From: Marinobacter sp. EhC06
GTDB taxonomy: Bacteria; Pseudomonadota; Gammaproteobacteria; Pseudomonadales; Oleiphilaceae
Length of the DNA stretch: 64,000 bases
Reading direction: 5' to 3'
Assembly (NCBI RefSeq): GCF_001650915.1
Contig: NZ_LXYO01000001.1
Coordinates: forward strand, 475,879 to 539,878
Shown: positions 46,107 to 55,262 of the stretch, piece by piece
How positions within the stretch are numbered: position 1 is the first letter of the stretch
How the letters are laid out: every line of letters begins with the position of its first letter
The notes under the pieces: model-generated
What the model was told of the DNA's origin: nothing
The model's database searches: none
Seen by the model: only the letters and a program-made list of their open reading frames with translations
Made by a program: the position numbers and the translations under genes

Positions 46107-47210
46107 ATGCCCAACACCCGTTTCAGGTTCTGGCCATTGAGCCTCGCATTGGCCATTGCACTGACCGGTTGCTCAGACAGCCAGACCGATCGTGGGGACA
46201 AGACGTCCGAGGCTCCGGAACCCCCTGAATACCCCGTAACCTGGCGCTTTGCGCTGGAGGAAATCGAGGGTAGCGTTCAGCATGCCTATGCTGAAGCATT
46301 AAAAGAACGCATTGAAGAGCGCTCCGATGGCAGGATCGAGGTTGATATCTTTCCCTATGGGTCTCTGGGTACTTCAGCTCAGCTTACTGAGCTGGTACGG
46401 AATGGCTCGGTCAGCCTTGCCTTCGCCTCCCCCGGACACCTTGCCAACACCATCCCGGAAGTCGGCCTGTTTACCCTGCACTATGTTCTACCGGACAACG
46501 CTGACGTAACCCGACAGGTTCTCGCGAGCCCGGAATTGCTCGATCTGTTTGAGCAGCCCTACGCCCGGGAGAACATGAAACTTCTGGGCTTTGTACCCGA
46601 GGGCTGGATGGCGTGGACCGCCAACAAGGCGCTCCGCACACCGGAAGACTTCGATGGCCAACGGATCCGCACCATGACATCCGATATGGCCGAGGAAGCG
46701 TTTCGCGCCTATGGCGCCGAACCGAGCCAGATCCCCTATTCGCAGGTATACAGCGATCTGCAACTGCGCAAGATTGATGGCCAGAGCAACCCCGTTTTTG
46801 CCATCGAGGAAATGGACTTCTATGAAGTCCAGAGCACCATGACGCTCGCAAGGCCAGCGCAGTTCGTTGCTTCAGTGGTTTCGAATCTTGAGTGGTACAA
46901 CGCATTACCGGAAAACCAGCAACAATGGCTGGATAATGGTCTCAATGATGTTGCACAGGTTGCCTGGGAGACCCAGGAGGAACTCAATCAGACCCGGCTG
47001 GAAAAAATGCTAGAAGAAGGCCACCTGAAGGTCGTCCGCCTCAACGATGCAGAGCGGGAGGCATTTCGGCGAGCCAGCTTGCCGGTGCGTGACATCTATC
47101 TGGAGCGCACTGGCGAGAGTGGGCAGCGAATTTTTGAGCGGTTATACCAGTTGATTAACGACACCGAAACCGGAAGTCAGGGTTCAGCGGGTTCCGGCGA
47201 CGGGGGCTGA
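46107..47210 (+). CDS. TRAP-transporter DctP-like binding lipoprotein (orphan)
   Basis: A 367-residue DctP/SBP_bac_7 family protein. The signal peptide ends IALTGC, so it is lipid-anchored rather than freely periplasmic. Family features are VTWRFALEEIEGSVQHAYAEALKERIEERSDGRIEVDIFPYGSLGTS, GWMAWTANKALRTPEDFDGQRIRTM, AYGAEPSQIPYSQVYSDLQLRKIDGQSNP and the C-terminal helices. No DctQ/DctM genes lie nearby, so it either works with a distant permease or in sensing. Its last 27 bp overlap the converging mscS-like gene. A small dyad (ccttgt / acaagg) lies about 30 bp upstream. Confidence 0.9.
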   Translation: MPNTRFRFWPLSLALAIALTGCSDSQTDRGDKTSEAPEPPEYPVTWRFALEEIEGSVQHAYAEALKERIEERSDGRIEVDIFPYGSLGTSAQLTELVRNGSVSLAFASPGHLANTIPEVGLFTLHYVLPDNADVTRQVLASPELLDLFEQPYARENMKLLGFVPEGWMAWTANKALRTPEDFDGQRIRTMTSDMAEEAFRAYGAEPSQIPYSQVYSDLQLRKIDGQSNPVFAIEEMDFYEVQSTMTLARPAQFVASVVSNLEWYNALPENQQQWLDNGLNDVAQVAWETQEELNQTRLEKMLEEGHLKVVRLNDAEREAFRRASLPVRDIYLERTGESGQRIFERLYQLINDTETGSQGSAGSGDGG

Positions 47211-47987
47211 GACAAAATTGACGCCTTCGGAGGCAAGCGCGCTTGCTCCCTTTGCCGTCAATTCGGAAATGAAGCGAAACTGATCCTTCAACTCGACCGG
47301 ATAGGCCTTTAGCCGGTAACACATACCCCACGGCTTGTTGGAGACCACCACAACGACAGGACGAAACGTCCGGGTCAGAGGGCAGGTATATGCCACATCC
47401 CTGAGAAGGCTCATAACCCGGCCGACATCGTGATGAGGCTCAAGATTGAACTCCGCCACGCACATCAGGTTGTCAGTACCGTCGTTGGCATTGGCAATCA
47501 GCGACGCCCAGAGTTTGCTGTGGGGTATTACCACCACGGTGTCATCGGGCGTGACCAGCTCCGCAGCCCTGGTGCCAATCGAGCGTACCTCCCCGTACTG
47601 GCCGTCCACTTCGATCCAGTCTCCGGGGCGATAAGGCATTTCATAGAGGGTTACAATGCCGGCAATCAGACTGTTCGCGTAATCCTTGAAGGCAAACCCG
47701 AGGGCCAGCCCCAGCGCTCCGAAAATGGCGACCATGTTTTCAAACGAAGGCTCCACCAGTATCGGAACCACAATGATGATGGTCAGAACAATAATGACCA
47801 GCCTCAACAAAGGCACCGACGCCAGGATATAAAACCGGGGTTTGCCCCCCAGTTTACCTGCGATTCGCGGGAACAGCTTCTGGATGACGATGATCAGGCC
47901 CGTTGCCAGCAGCACAACCAATAATGATTCCAGCAATGCCTGGGAAGTAATCGCTGAAAACGCCTCTCGAATGCCGAGATCACCCAT
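47184..47987 (-). CDS. MscS-family small mechanosensitive channel
   Basis: A 267-residue inner-membrane channel. Three hydrophobic segments near the N-terminus precede the pore helix region FENMVAIFGALGLALGFAFKDYANSLIAGIVTL, rich in Gly and Ala as in MscS TM3, then the beta domain YRPGDWIEVDGQYGEVRSIGTRAAELVTPDDTVVVIPHSKLW and a C-terminal alpha/beta domain. It would open on membrane tension to release osmolytes. It lies 10 bp downstream of a gene of unknown function and probably shares its promoter, with rlmJ first in the operon. Confidence 0.92.
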   Translation of the reverse strand: MGDLGIREAFSAITSQALLESLLVVLLATGLIIVIQKLFPRIAGKLGGKPRFYILASVPLLRLVIIVLTIIIVVPILVEPSFENMVAIFGALGLALGFAFKDYANSLIAGIVTLYEMPYRPGDWIEVDGQYGEVRSIGTRAAELVTPDDTVVVIPHSKLWASLIANANDGTDNLMCVAEFNLEPHHDVGRVMSLLRDVAYTCPLTRTFRPVVVVVSNKPWGMCYRLKAYPVELKDQFRFISELTAKGASALASEGVNFVSAPVAGTR

Positions 47988-47997
47988 GGCTCATCTC

Positions 47998-49272
47998 CTA
48001 AAAAGTGTCGACCGGGAAGCCCCAGCTCTGCAAGTGACGACGGATCGACGGGTATCCATGTGCAGTAACCCTCCAGCAAGCATCAGAGGCCTCGTACTCA
48101 ATGAGCTCTAATCGCCCCAATCGCGCCAGAACAAATCCCATCTCATGCTCTGCAACGCCGGTTACCAATTGCAAATCAGAAATGTCCAGGCCATCGTGCA
48201 GAAGCAAGGCATGCAAAAGCAGGCCAATGTTATCGCCCTGGCTCTGGGGTACTGTCGGAAGCCCTAATTTATCAAAAGGTACAACCCAAACCTTGGCGAC
48301 TGCGCCGCTGTTACCGGAAACCTGGCCTGACTCTTTGGTGTCTGCATCTTCTTCGGGTCTGGCTCTGAGCGCGCGCCGCCAGATCGACAACGCAACGCCC
48401 GGATTTCCCCTTGCAACGGAGGCGAGATCCCGGAGAAAGCCGCTATGTTTGCGTTTTTGCCCATCACTCTCATCTGCCATCGGCAAAACCCATAAACCAT
48501 CGTCTGCCATTCGGGCAGTGATTGACTGATCGCTATCACCGGCAGCAAGGGATTCGAACCATTCACCAAGATCCACTGCCGCCATCGGTGACGGTGTCGT
48601 CGGCGAAAAGTGCGCATCCTTGAAGTAGGAGGACCAGAATTGCCAGCACCAGCTCGAACAACCAATAACGCCAGGAGCAAGACCTCCGGCGGCAACCCGA
48701 CGGAGTAATTCCCGAACCAGAGCCAGGCCGGAAAGATGGCGCAACCAGAAATCAGCCATTTCGGAAATTACCCACGGCCTGGAAAGATCCTGCTTGTCCC
48801 ACCATTCCCGGGCCCCGCGGTCATCCAGAAGCAGGTTCTCGGGAGGCAGGATAAGCGACCATCGGTCTGCCTTGCCTTCTAGCTGCGGTTCACGTTCGGA
48901 AAAACACTCAAGGGCAGAACGAATACCCGAGAACGGTGGAGCCACCAGTAACCTAACTCTCTTGCCTGAGTCGTGGCTGGAGTCTGTCTCTTCAAGGGCT
49001 CTTGAGAGGGTATCCGCGAGCGCGCGTTGGTCGGGTCGAGGCGCAAAGGATTCAAGCTTGGCTGTTGACAGTTCAGGAAGGTTATCGAGGCTTTCAAACA
49101 CCTCCTTTTCTGCCACTACACCTGCCCGGATCTGAGCAAGGGCATGGCGCAAGGCATCTTTAAGCGAGCGCCTTACGGATGTTTCAGGCACTTTCCATTG
49201 CTCAACCGGGATCAGACCTCCCGGCATCCACGTGGGTTCTGCCTCGTTTGCTGGATTATCCTTCAACCTCAT
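47998..49272 (-). CDS. Unknown protein between rlmJ and mscS
   Basis: A 424-residue soluble protein starting MRLKDNPANEAEPTWMPGG, with GGAG just before the ATG. I do not recognise it. A stretch at about 108-120 (LLVAPPFSGIRSA) sits where a nucleotide-binding P-loop might be but lacks the Lys. Then follow LILPPENLLLDDRGAREWWDKQ, and a region rich in Trp and Cys (GCSSWCWQFWSSYF). The last 70 residues (HALLLHDGLDISDLQLVTGVAEHEMGFVLARLGRLELIEYEASDACWRVTAHGY) look like a winged-helix fold. It follows rlmJ by 26 bp and precedes the mechanosensitive channel gene by 10 bp; a regulatory or degenerate STAND-ATPase-like role is only a guess. Confidence 0.75.
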   Translation of the reverse strand: MRLKDNPANEAEPTWMPGGLIPVEQWKVPETSVRRSLKDALRHALAQIRAGVVAEKEVFESLDNLPELSTAKLESFAPRPDQRALADTLSRALEETDSSHDSGKRVRLLVAPPFSGIRSALECFSEREPQLEGKADRWSLILPPENLLLDDRGAREWWDKQDLSRPWVISEMADFWLRHLSGLALVRELLRRVAAGGLAPGVIGCSSWCWQFWSSYFKDAHFSPTTPSPMAAVDLGEWFESLAAGDSDQSITARMADDGLWVLPMADESDGQKRKHSGFLRDLASVARGNPGVALSIWRRALRARPEEDADTKESGQVSGNSGAVAKVWVVPFDKLGLPTVPQSQGDNIGLLLHALLLHDGLDISDLQLVTGVAEHEMGFVLARLGRLELIEYEASDACWRVTAHGYPSIRRHLQSWGFPVDTF

Positions 49273-49298
49273 CGCTCCCCTGCGTGTTCTCGCTCCAA

Positions 49299-50138
49299 CT
49301 ACTCCGGCACCAGCCAACCAATATCATGGGACAGATTCAAAACGTCCGACCCGGCAACGTCGTTAATCATTGCAGCTAACCGGCCATCAAAGCCCCAGGG
49401 CGGATTCACCACTAGCATCCCTGAGCCGACCATGCCGCGCTCCGGCGGGTTGCGCAGATGCACCTCACTGCAAAGCACCTTGCGTACGTCGGTACGCTTG
49501 ACGGCTTCTTTCAGCTGCACCTGCGAGCCACTGGTTAGTATCGGATACCACACAAGATAAAGCCCATGCCGGCACTTCTGCCATGCTTTTCCCAGGGTTT
49601 CAGCAACCTCAACGTAATCAGATTTGATCTCATAGGAAGGATCGATAAGCGTGAGGAGCCGCGGCTGTTTTGGTGGAAGCTGCCTGAGCAGCCCCGCAAG
49701 GCCATCCTGCCGAAGCACTCGAATCGGCGCCTCCGAAGCCCAACCCACCAGCTGCTCGCTCTCGCTCGGATGGAGTTCGAAAAGCGTCAGCGTGTCCCCG
49801 GCCCTGAGAAAGTGCTGGAACCAGGCCGGAGACCCCGGGTAAACGGAAAGTTCGCCACTACCGGCATTGAATCCTGCCAGGACATCCACAAACGGATTCC
49901 AATCCTCGGACCGAAGCCGATCTTTGGCGCTCCACAACTTCTGGACACCATCGTCGGCCTCTCCCGTCTTCCGGGCCCGCTCACCTCGCAGATCGTATAT
50001 GGCGCTTCCGGCATGGGTGTCGAAACAGGCAATGCCGGATGACTTCGCCTTCATCATGGTCTGGACCAGTACCAGGGCCCCATGTTTCTGGACATCAGCG
50101 AAATTGCCGGCGTGGAAGGCGTGCAGATAACTCAACAT
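49299..50138 (-). CDS. rlmJ: 23S rRNA (adenine(2030)-N6)-methyltransferase
   Basis: A 279-residue SAM-dependent methyltransferase that modifies A2030 of 23S rRNA. The start MLSYLHAFHAGNFADVQKHGALVL is the family N-terminus. FDTHAGSAIYDL is the SAM-binding region. The catalytic motif reads LTLIDPSYEIKSDY, with Ser where most RlmJ have Pro (DPPYE). GSGMLVVNPPWGFD is near the end. It is the first gene of a three-gene leftward operon and is divergent from the imelysin iron operon. Confidence 0.93.
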   Translation of the reverse strand: MLSYLHAFHAGNFADVQKHGALVLVQTMMKAKSSGIACFDTHAGSAIYDLRGERARKTGEADDGVQKLWSAKDRLRSEDWNPFVDVLAGFNAGSGELSVYPGSPAWFQHFLRAGDTLTLFELHPSESEQLVGWASEAPIRVLRQDGLAGLLRQLPPKQPRLLTLIDPSYEIKSDYVEVAETLGKAWQKCRHGLYLVWYPILTSGSQVQLKEAVKRTDVRKVLCSEVHLRNPPERGMVGSGMLVVNPPWGFDGRLAAMINDVAGSDVLNLSHDIGWLVPE

Positions 50139-50274
50139 ACAAGAATAGCTCCCTGGTGACGGGGCCATTAAGCCCGATCACGGCTGCCCAGGGCAAGAGC
50201 ACTATCGTCAATCCTGATCACACTGGTCCTTTTCCCGCTTGCGTTTTCATATACGGGCAACCATAATCCTGAAC

Positions 50275-50293
50275 GCTAATATTTATCATTCGC
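50275..50293. promoter_or_regulatory. Candidate Fur box before the imelysin operon
   Basis: The 19-mer gctaatatttatcattcgc matches the consensus Fur box at 13 of 19 positions, with the right half (atcatt) strongest. It lies about 30 bp before the imelysin start, in the divergent gap to rlmJ, where repression by Fur would shut off the iron operon. Confidence 0.5.
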
Positions 50294-50322
50294 GCCACGA
50301 TTACCCAAACTTGGAGAAAGGA

Positions 50323-51618
50323 ATGACGTCCATGTTTCGTCCAGCCCCGCTGGCATTAACAGTAACCGCTCTGCTGACTGCAGGCTGCGCCAATCATCCC
50401 TGGTCCGCCGAAGACTCTCAGCCGGCAACCAAAGCCTCAGTGGTCAATCACTACGCCGACCTGGCTCACGCCAACTATGAAGATGCCCTGACCACAGCAC
50501 GAGCCCTGGACGAAGCCACCGATCGACTTATTGCCAACCCGACCGAAGCCAACCTGGCCGCCGCAAAAGAAGCCTGGCTTGCGGCGCGAGTCCCCTACCA
50601 ACAAACCGAAGTGTTCCGCTTTGGCAACGCCATTGTCGACGACTGGGAAGGCCAACTGAACGCCTGGCCGCTGGACGAAGGCCTGATCGACTACGTGAAG
50701 GCGGACGGATACCAGCACGAACTGGGTAACGCCGGAGCAACCGCCAACATCATCGCCAGCGACAGCATCAACGTCGGCGGGGAAACTCTGGACGTGTCCT
50801 CACTGTCTCCGAGCCTGCTGGCCGATCTGAACGAAGTGGGCGGCTCTGAAGCCAACGTCGCTACCGGCTACCATGCCGTTGAATTCCTGCTTTGGGGCCA
50901 GGATCTGCATGGCTTTGAAAGCGGTTCCGGGGAGCGTCCGGTCACGGATTACGCCAGGGGTGCTGATTGCACCAATGGTAATTGCGAGCGTCGTGGCGAA
51001 TTTCTGGATGCAGTGACCGACCTGCTGGTATCGGATCTGGAGTGGATGGTAGCCCAGTGGGCGCCGGGCGCCGGCGACAACTATCGCGCCCAGCTGACGG
51101 CGGCTGACGCCAACGAGGGTGTTCAGAAGATGTTGTTCGGCATGGGCTCCCTATCCCTCGGTGAGCTGGCCGGTGAGCGCATGAAGGTAGCCCTGGAAGC
51201 CAACTCTTACGAGGACGAACACGACTGCTTCAGCGACAACACCCATAACTCCCATTACTACAACGGCCAGGGCATTCAGAATGTCTATACCGGCACCTAC
51301 CGTCGTGTGGATGGCAGCCTGGTAACAGGTCCTTCCCTCTCTGATCTGGTTCAACAGAGCAATCCGGAACTGGACGCCCGCCTGAACAACCAGCTGGACG
51401 CCTCCATGGAAGCCCTGGCTCTGATGAAGGCTCGTGCAGAGAGCAGCGAAAATCCGATGGCCTTCGACACCATGATTGCACCGGGTAATGCCGAGGGAAC
51501 CCGTATCGTCAACGGTGCCATCATGGCGCTGGTTGCACAGACCGGCTCGATCGAGCAGGCCGCGCGGGACCTGGGTATTGAAGCCCTGTCTCCGGATGAT
51601 GCCGGTCACGCGTTCTGA
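50323..51618 (+). CDS. Imelysin-family lipoprotein (iron-regulated, IrpA/IcmP-like)
   Basis: A 431-residue lipoprotein: LTVTALLTAGC puts Cys22 at the lipid site. The imelysin peptidase-M75 fold is evident, including the conserved GxHxxE motif TGYHAVEFLLWG (Gly182, His184, Glu187), thought to bind metal. Further family stretches are LAAAKEAWLAARVPYQQTEVFRFGN and DCFSDNTHNSHYYNGQGIQNVYTG. An excellent GGAG site lies eight bases before the ATG. It is the first gene of an operon with a di-heme protein, a second imelysin and DUF1513, the same set I know from Pseudomonas (icmP region), which is iron regulated. It would act at the outer or inner membrane in iron handling. Confidence 0.92.
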   Translation: MTSMFRPAPLALTVTALLTAGCANHPWSAEDSQPATKASVVNHYADLAHANYEDALTTARALDEATDRLIANPTEANLAAAKEAWLAARVPYQQTEVFRFGNAIVDDWEGQLNAWPLDEGLIDYVKADGYQHELGNAGATANIIASDSINVGGETLDVSSLSPSLLADLNEVGGSEANVATGYHAVEFLLWGQDLHGFESGSGERPVTDYARGADCTNGNCERRGEFLDAVTDLLVSDLEWMVAQWAPGAGDNYRAQLTAADANEGVQKMLFGMGSLSLGELAGERMKVALEANSYEDEHDCFSDNTHNSHYYNGQGIQNVYTGTYRRVDGSLVTGPSLSDLVQQSNPELDARLNNQLDASMEALALMKARAESSENPMAFDTMIAPGNAEGTRIVNGAIMALVAQTGSIEQAARDLGIEALSPDDAGHAF

Positions 51619-51620
51619 AC

Positions 51621-53027
51621 ATGATGAGGCAGCTTGCTTTAATCGGGGCGCTGGCAATCGCCAGCGCCCACGTTACCGCCCAGACCCACGCGGGCTACCC
51701 AATCCAGACATCGCCGGCAACAGGGGGCGGTGGCACGGTACAACAGTCAGACACCAACGCTTACTCGCTTCCCCAGGGCAACCTGTCCATGACCAGGCGT
51801 CTGGATTTCAGCGTCGGCAACAGTTTCTTCCGGAACCCCTGGGTCGAAGCCCCGGCAAGCACTGATGCCCGTGACGGCCTGGGCCCGCTGTTCAATACCA
51901 ACTCCTGCCAGGGATGTCATATCAAGGATGGTCGTGGACATCCCCCTGGTGTCGACGAACCGCCGGTGTCCCTGTTTCTGAGGCTGGCAGTTCCCGCTGA
52001 CCCGGAGCGGGACGCCGAGATTCTGCGCAAGCACGGTTTTAAACCGGCGCCGGTATACGGCAGCCAGTTGCAGACCGCTGCGCTTCCCGCTGCAAAACCG
52101 GAGGCCGATCTGATCATTGAATGGACGCCGGTGAAAAAAACCCTTGCGGACGGCACTGTTGTTGAACTGCGCAAGCCTGTGTACCGCATCGAAAACCCAA
52201 ACTACGGACCGCTGCCCGAGGACCTGCTGGTGTCACCCCGGGTAGCGCCGCAGATGATCGGAATGGGGCTGCTGGAAGCCATCCCCATTGAAGATTTGCA
52301 AGCTCTCCATGACCTTGATGATGCGGACCAAAACGGCATCTCCGGAAAGCTTAACCAGGTCTGGGATCTGGCAACGGAACAGACGTTGCCCGGCCGATTC
52401 GGCTGGAAGGCGGCCGAGCCAGATGTCCATCAACAGAGCATGGGTGCCTTCGCCGGAGATATGGGCCTGACCTCTACTCTGAAACCCACAACCGACTGCA
52501 TGCCCGAGCAGCATTGTGAGCGATTCACTCACGGCGGCGATCCTGAGGTCAGCGACAAGGTCGCCAACTTCGTGACCTTCTATGCCAAGAGCCTCGCCGT
52601 TCCGGCCCGGCGCAATCTTGAGTCCGAATCCGTTCAACGAGGGGCAGAACTGTTCAACGAAATTGGCTGCGCGGGCTGTCATACTCCGCGACACCAGACG
52701 GGTGAGGTTGCTGACCGCCCGGACCTGAGCAATCAAACCATCTGGCCCTACACGGATCTGCTGCTCCACGATATGGGCCCAGCCCTGGCGGATGGACGTG
52801 ATGAATTCCTGGCCAATGGCAACGAATGGCGAACGCCGCCGCTCTGGGGCATTGGCCTGGCCCAGGTGGTGAACCCGCAGGCCGGGTTCCTGCACGACGG
52901 TCGCGCCCGCACACTGGAAGAGGCCGTGCTCTGGCATGGTGGCGAGGCCCAGGCGGCCGCCGATCGCTACCGCCAGATGTCGTCGGAGGATCGCACGGCC
53001 CTGATCGATTTCCTGAATTCACTCTGA
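51621..53027 (+). CDS. Di-heme oxidoreductase (DUF1111, thiol-oxidoreductase-like)
   Basis: A 468-residue secreted c-type cytochrome. A signal peptide (MMRQLALIGALAIASAHVTAQ) is followed by two heme sites: CQGCH at residues 96-100 and CAGCH at 350-354. GDMGLTSTLKPTTDCMPEQHC and VVNPQAGFLHDGRARTLEEAVLWHGGEA are characteristic of the DHOR family, which shares ancestry with MauG/di-heme peroxidases. It starts three bases after the first imelysin stop, so the two are tightly coupled. A periplasmic ferric/ferrous redox role is suggested by the operon, not by direct evidence. Confidence 0.9.
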   Translation: MMRQLALIGALAIASAHVTAQTHAGYPIQTSPATGGGGTVQQSDTNAYSLPQGNLSMTRRLDFSVGNSFFRNPWVEAPASTDARDGLGPLFNTNSCQGCHIKDGRGHPPGVDEPPVSLFLRLAVPADPERDAEILRKHGFKPAPVYGSQLQTAALPAAKPEADLIIEWTPVKKTLADGTVVELRKPVYRIENPNYGPLPEDLLVSPRVAPQMIGMGLLEAIPIEDLQALHDLDDADQNGISGKLNQVWDLATEQTLPGRFGWKAAEPDVHQQSMGAFAGDMGLTSTLKPTTDCMPEQHCERFTHGGDPEVSDKVANFVTFYAKSLAVPARRNLESESVQRGAELFNEIGCAGCHTPRHQTGEVADRPDLSNQTIWPYTDLLLHDMGPALADGRDEFLANGNEWRTPPLWGIGLAQVVNPQAGFLHDGRARTLEEAVLWHGGEAQAAADRYRQMSSEDRTALIDFLNSL

Positions 53028-53036
53028 GGATCCGCC

Positions 53037-54071
53037 ATGCACCCGATCACCAGACTTATGTGTACATCTATTCTGGCCGTGCTTTCGCCTCTGACGTGGG
53101 CAAACGATGCCAACGCCCAGGCCCGTCATCAGTGGCATGAGGGCATTGCAAACGGCTACGAGGCGTTGTCATCGGAGACCGCCGACCTGAACATGGCGGC
53201 CCGAAAATATTGCAACGCGCCTGCACCAGATAGCAGGAAACTACTGGAAGCAGCCTGGCTTGACGCTTTCCTGGCCTGGCAACGGGTGCGTTTCGTCGAT
53301 TTCGGCCCGGTGGAAAACAACAATCTATCCTGGCAGTTCCAGTTCTGGCCGGATCCAAAGAATCTGATCGCACGAAAAGCCGCTTACCTGATCGGAAACG
53401 ATGAACCGATCACTCCCCAGGTGATCAGCCAGTCCGGTGTCGCTGTGCAGGGCTTCCCGATGATGGAATACCTGCTGTTCGATCAGCAGCTCAATGCCGG
53501 GGACCATGCACTGCCTGCCGCCCGGACGTGCGAACTGCTGACCAACGTGGCCAGGCATGCGAAAAGCAACAGCGACGAGTTGATGGACGGATGGCAGGCT
53601 TTTCGGCCGCACTACCTGGAGACCGATCAATACCACGACACCACAATCCGCGCGGGGATGGCTGCGCTGGAAATCCTGGAAGAACGCCGTCTGGCCCAGC
53701 CCATGGGGCTTCGCGGCAACGGCAAACGCAATCCCTACATCACGGACGCCTGGCGTAGCGGCAACACCCTGATGACCGTTGAAGCCACTGTGGATGGGCT
53801 GCGACAGTTCTTTTTGCCGGGGCTCGCTACATTACTGGAAGCGATGGGAAAGTCCGATCTGGCGACGCGCATTCGCAAGCAATTCAGCGAGGTTCAGCAG
53901 AACTTTCCCGGCGCCCATCTGCCCATGGCAACCGCCCTGAACGAAGAAGACCAATTCCGGGTCTTGCAGAGCCTCTATGTCGATATTTCCCAGTTGGCCA
54001 CGTTGGTCAATGACCAGGCGGCGGTTGCTCTTGGCGTGGTAAGAGGCTTCAATTCAAGCGATGGCGACTGA
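53037..54071 (+). CDS. Second imelysin-family protein, lacking the GxHxxE motif
   Basis: A 344-residue secreted protein (signal peptide ending ANDANAQA). The imelysin-type stretch APDSRKLLEAAWLDAFLAWQRVRFVDFGPVENNNLSWQFQFWPDPKN is clear. Where the first imelysin has GxHxxE this one has VQGFPMMEYLLFDQ: Gly and Glu are kept but His is replaced by Met. It may thus be a non-metal-binding paralogue. It ends ten bases inside the frame of the next gene's region, just before the strong ribosome-binding site of the DUF1513 gene. Confidence 0.88.
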   Translation: MHPITRLMCTSILAVLSPLTWANDANAQARHQWHEGIANGYEALSSETADLNMAARKYCNAPAPDSRKLLEAAWLDAFLAWQRVRFVDFGPVENNNLSWQFQFWPDPKNLIARKAAYLIGNDEPITPQVISQSGVAVQGFPMMEYLLFDQQLNAGDHALPAARTCELLTNVARHAKSNSDELMDGWQAFRPHYLETDQYHDTTIRAGMAALEILEERRLAQPMGLRGNGKRNPYITDAWRSGNTLMTVEATVDGLRQFFLPGLATLLEAMGKSDLATRIRKQFSEVQQNFPGAHLPMATALNEEDQFRVLQSLYVDISQLATLVNDQAAVALGVVRGFNSSDGD

Positions 54072-54084
54072 GGAGGCTGATCGT

Positions 54085-55179
54085 ATGCTGTTGAACCGCA
54101 GGGCCCTTGTCAAAGCGTCCCTTGCCGGCGGTATTTCCGTGGGCCTGACCGGCTGCTCCCTGCTTCCCGGAAAAGCCTCGGGCCAACCTGACAGCTATGT
54201 CGGCGCCGTTGGCTTGCCGGACGGCAGTTTTGGAGTCAGCGCCTTCGACCGCAGCGGCAGCATCCTCTGGCAGACTCCGGTCGAAACCCGCTGCCACAGT
54301 GGATGCAACCGGCCTGGCATGGGTGAAACCGTCTTCTTCGAGCGCCGCCCCGGATGGTCGTTCTACGTGTTCGATGCCACTGCCGGCACCAGAAAACACC
54401 GTGTAGGCGCAAAAGCCGGCGAACACTTTGTCGGCCACGGGATTTTCTCGACCGATGGCCGCTGGCTGTACGTCACGGCCAGCCGGTACGAAAAGGGCGA
54501 GGGAATTATTGCGGTCTATGACGCCGAACAGGATTACCGGCGAACCGATACCTTTGATCTGAATGGCATCGGCCCCCATGAACTGACCCTGCACCCGGAT
54601 GGCGAAACCCTGGTGATCGGGCTTGGCGGAATCCTGACCCACCCGGATTACGACCGCATGAAGCTCAATCTGGAGACCATGGATCCTGCCCTGCTGCTGA
54701 TGGATCGTCATTCTGGCAACATCGTTGGCCGCTTCAAGCCGCCCCATCATCAGCAAAGCGCCCGTCATGTAAGCGTCAGCAACAGCGGACGTGTGTACGT
54801 GGCCTATCAGTACCAGGGGCCTCTCTATGAAACGCCGCCTCTGCTGGCGCGTCTTGAGAAGGGAACACTGCGCGAATACCGGTTTGACGAAGACACCCAG
54901 ATAGCCCTGGCCAACTATATTGCCAGCGTGGTTGCCCACCCGGAAAACGACCTCGTTGCTGCTGCCTCGCCTGTTGGTGGCACAGCCATTGTCTTCAGGG
55001 GCAGTACCGGTGAACTCGTCAACCGCGTCTCCATAGCCGATTGCGCTGGCATCCAGGCCCTTGCCGGAGGCGACTTTCTGGTTTCCTCTGGCCGGGGAAA
55101 ACTGGTTCAGCTGGGCGCGGCCACACCCGCCAGGGAACTTGCAGACCTCCCCGTTCACTGGGACCACCATCTGGTCTGA
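54085..55179 (+). CDS. DUF1513 periplasmic beta-propeller-like protein
   Basis: A 364-residue exported protein starting MLLNRRALVKASLAGGISVGLTGCSLLPG. The Asn-Arg-Arg followed by a hydrophobic stretch resembles a Tat signal, and GLTGC would be a lipobox. AGGAGG lies about nine bases upstream and supports this ATG over one eight codons earlier. The body has repeated beta-propeller-like units (HPDGETLVIGLGGILTHPDYDRMKLNLETMDPALLLMDRHSG and SARHVSVSNSGRVYVAYQYQG). DUF1513 proteins close the imelysin/di-heme iron operon in pseudomonads; their role is unknown. Function: unassigned. Confidence 0.9.
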   Translation: MLLNRRALVKASLAGGISVGLTGCSLLPGKASGQPDSYVGAVGLPDGSFGVSAFDRSGSILWQTPVETRCHSGCNRPGMGETVFFERRPGWSFYVFDATAGTRKHRVGAKAGEHFVGHGIFSTDGRWLYVTASRYEKGEGIIAVYDAEQDYRRTDTFDLNGIGPHELTLHPDGETLVIGLGGILTHPDYDRMKLNLETMDPALLLMDRHSGNIVGRFKPPHHQQSARHVSVSNSGRVYVAYQYQGPLYETPPLLARLEKGTLREYRFDEDTQIALANYIASVVAHPENDLVAAASPVGGTAIVFRGSTGELVNRVSIADCAGIQALAGGDFLVSSGRGKLVQLGAATPARELADLPVHWDHHLV

Positions 55180-55262
55180 TTGCCCGCAACTGCCGTACTC
55201 CGGGCTTAAGGATGCCGGGCAACACTGGTATCCTTCCGACTCATTTTCCGGAGGACAGCGGT

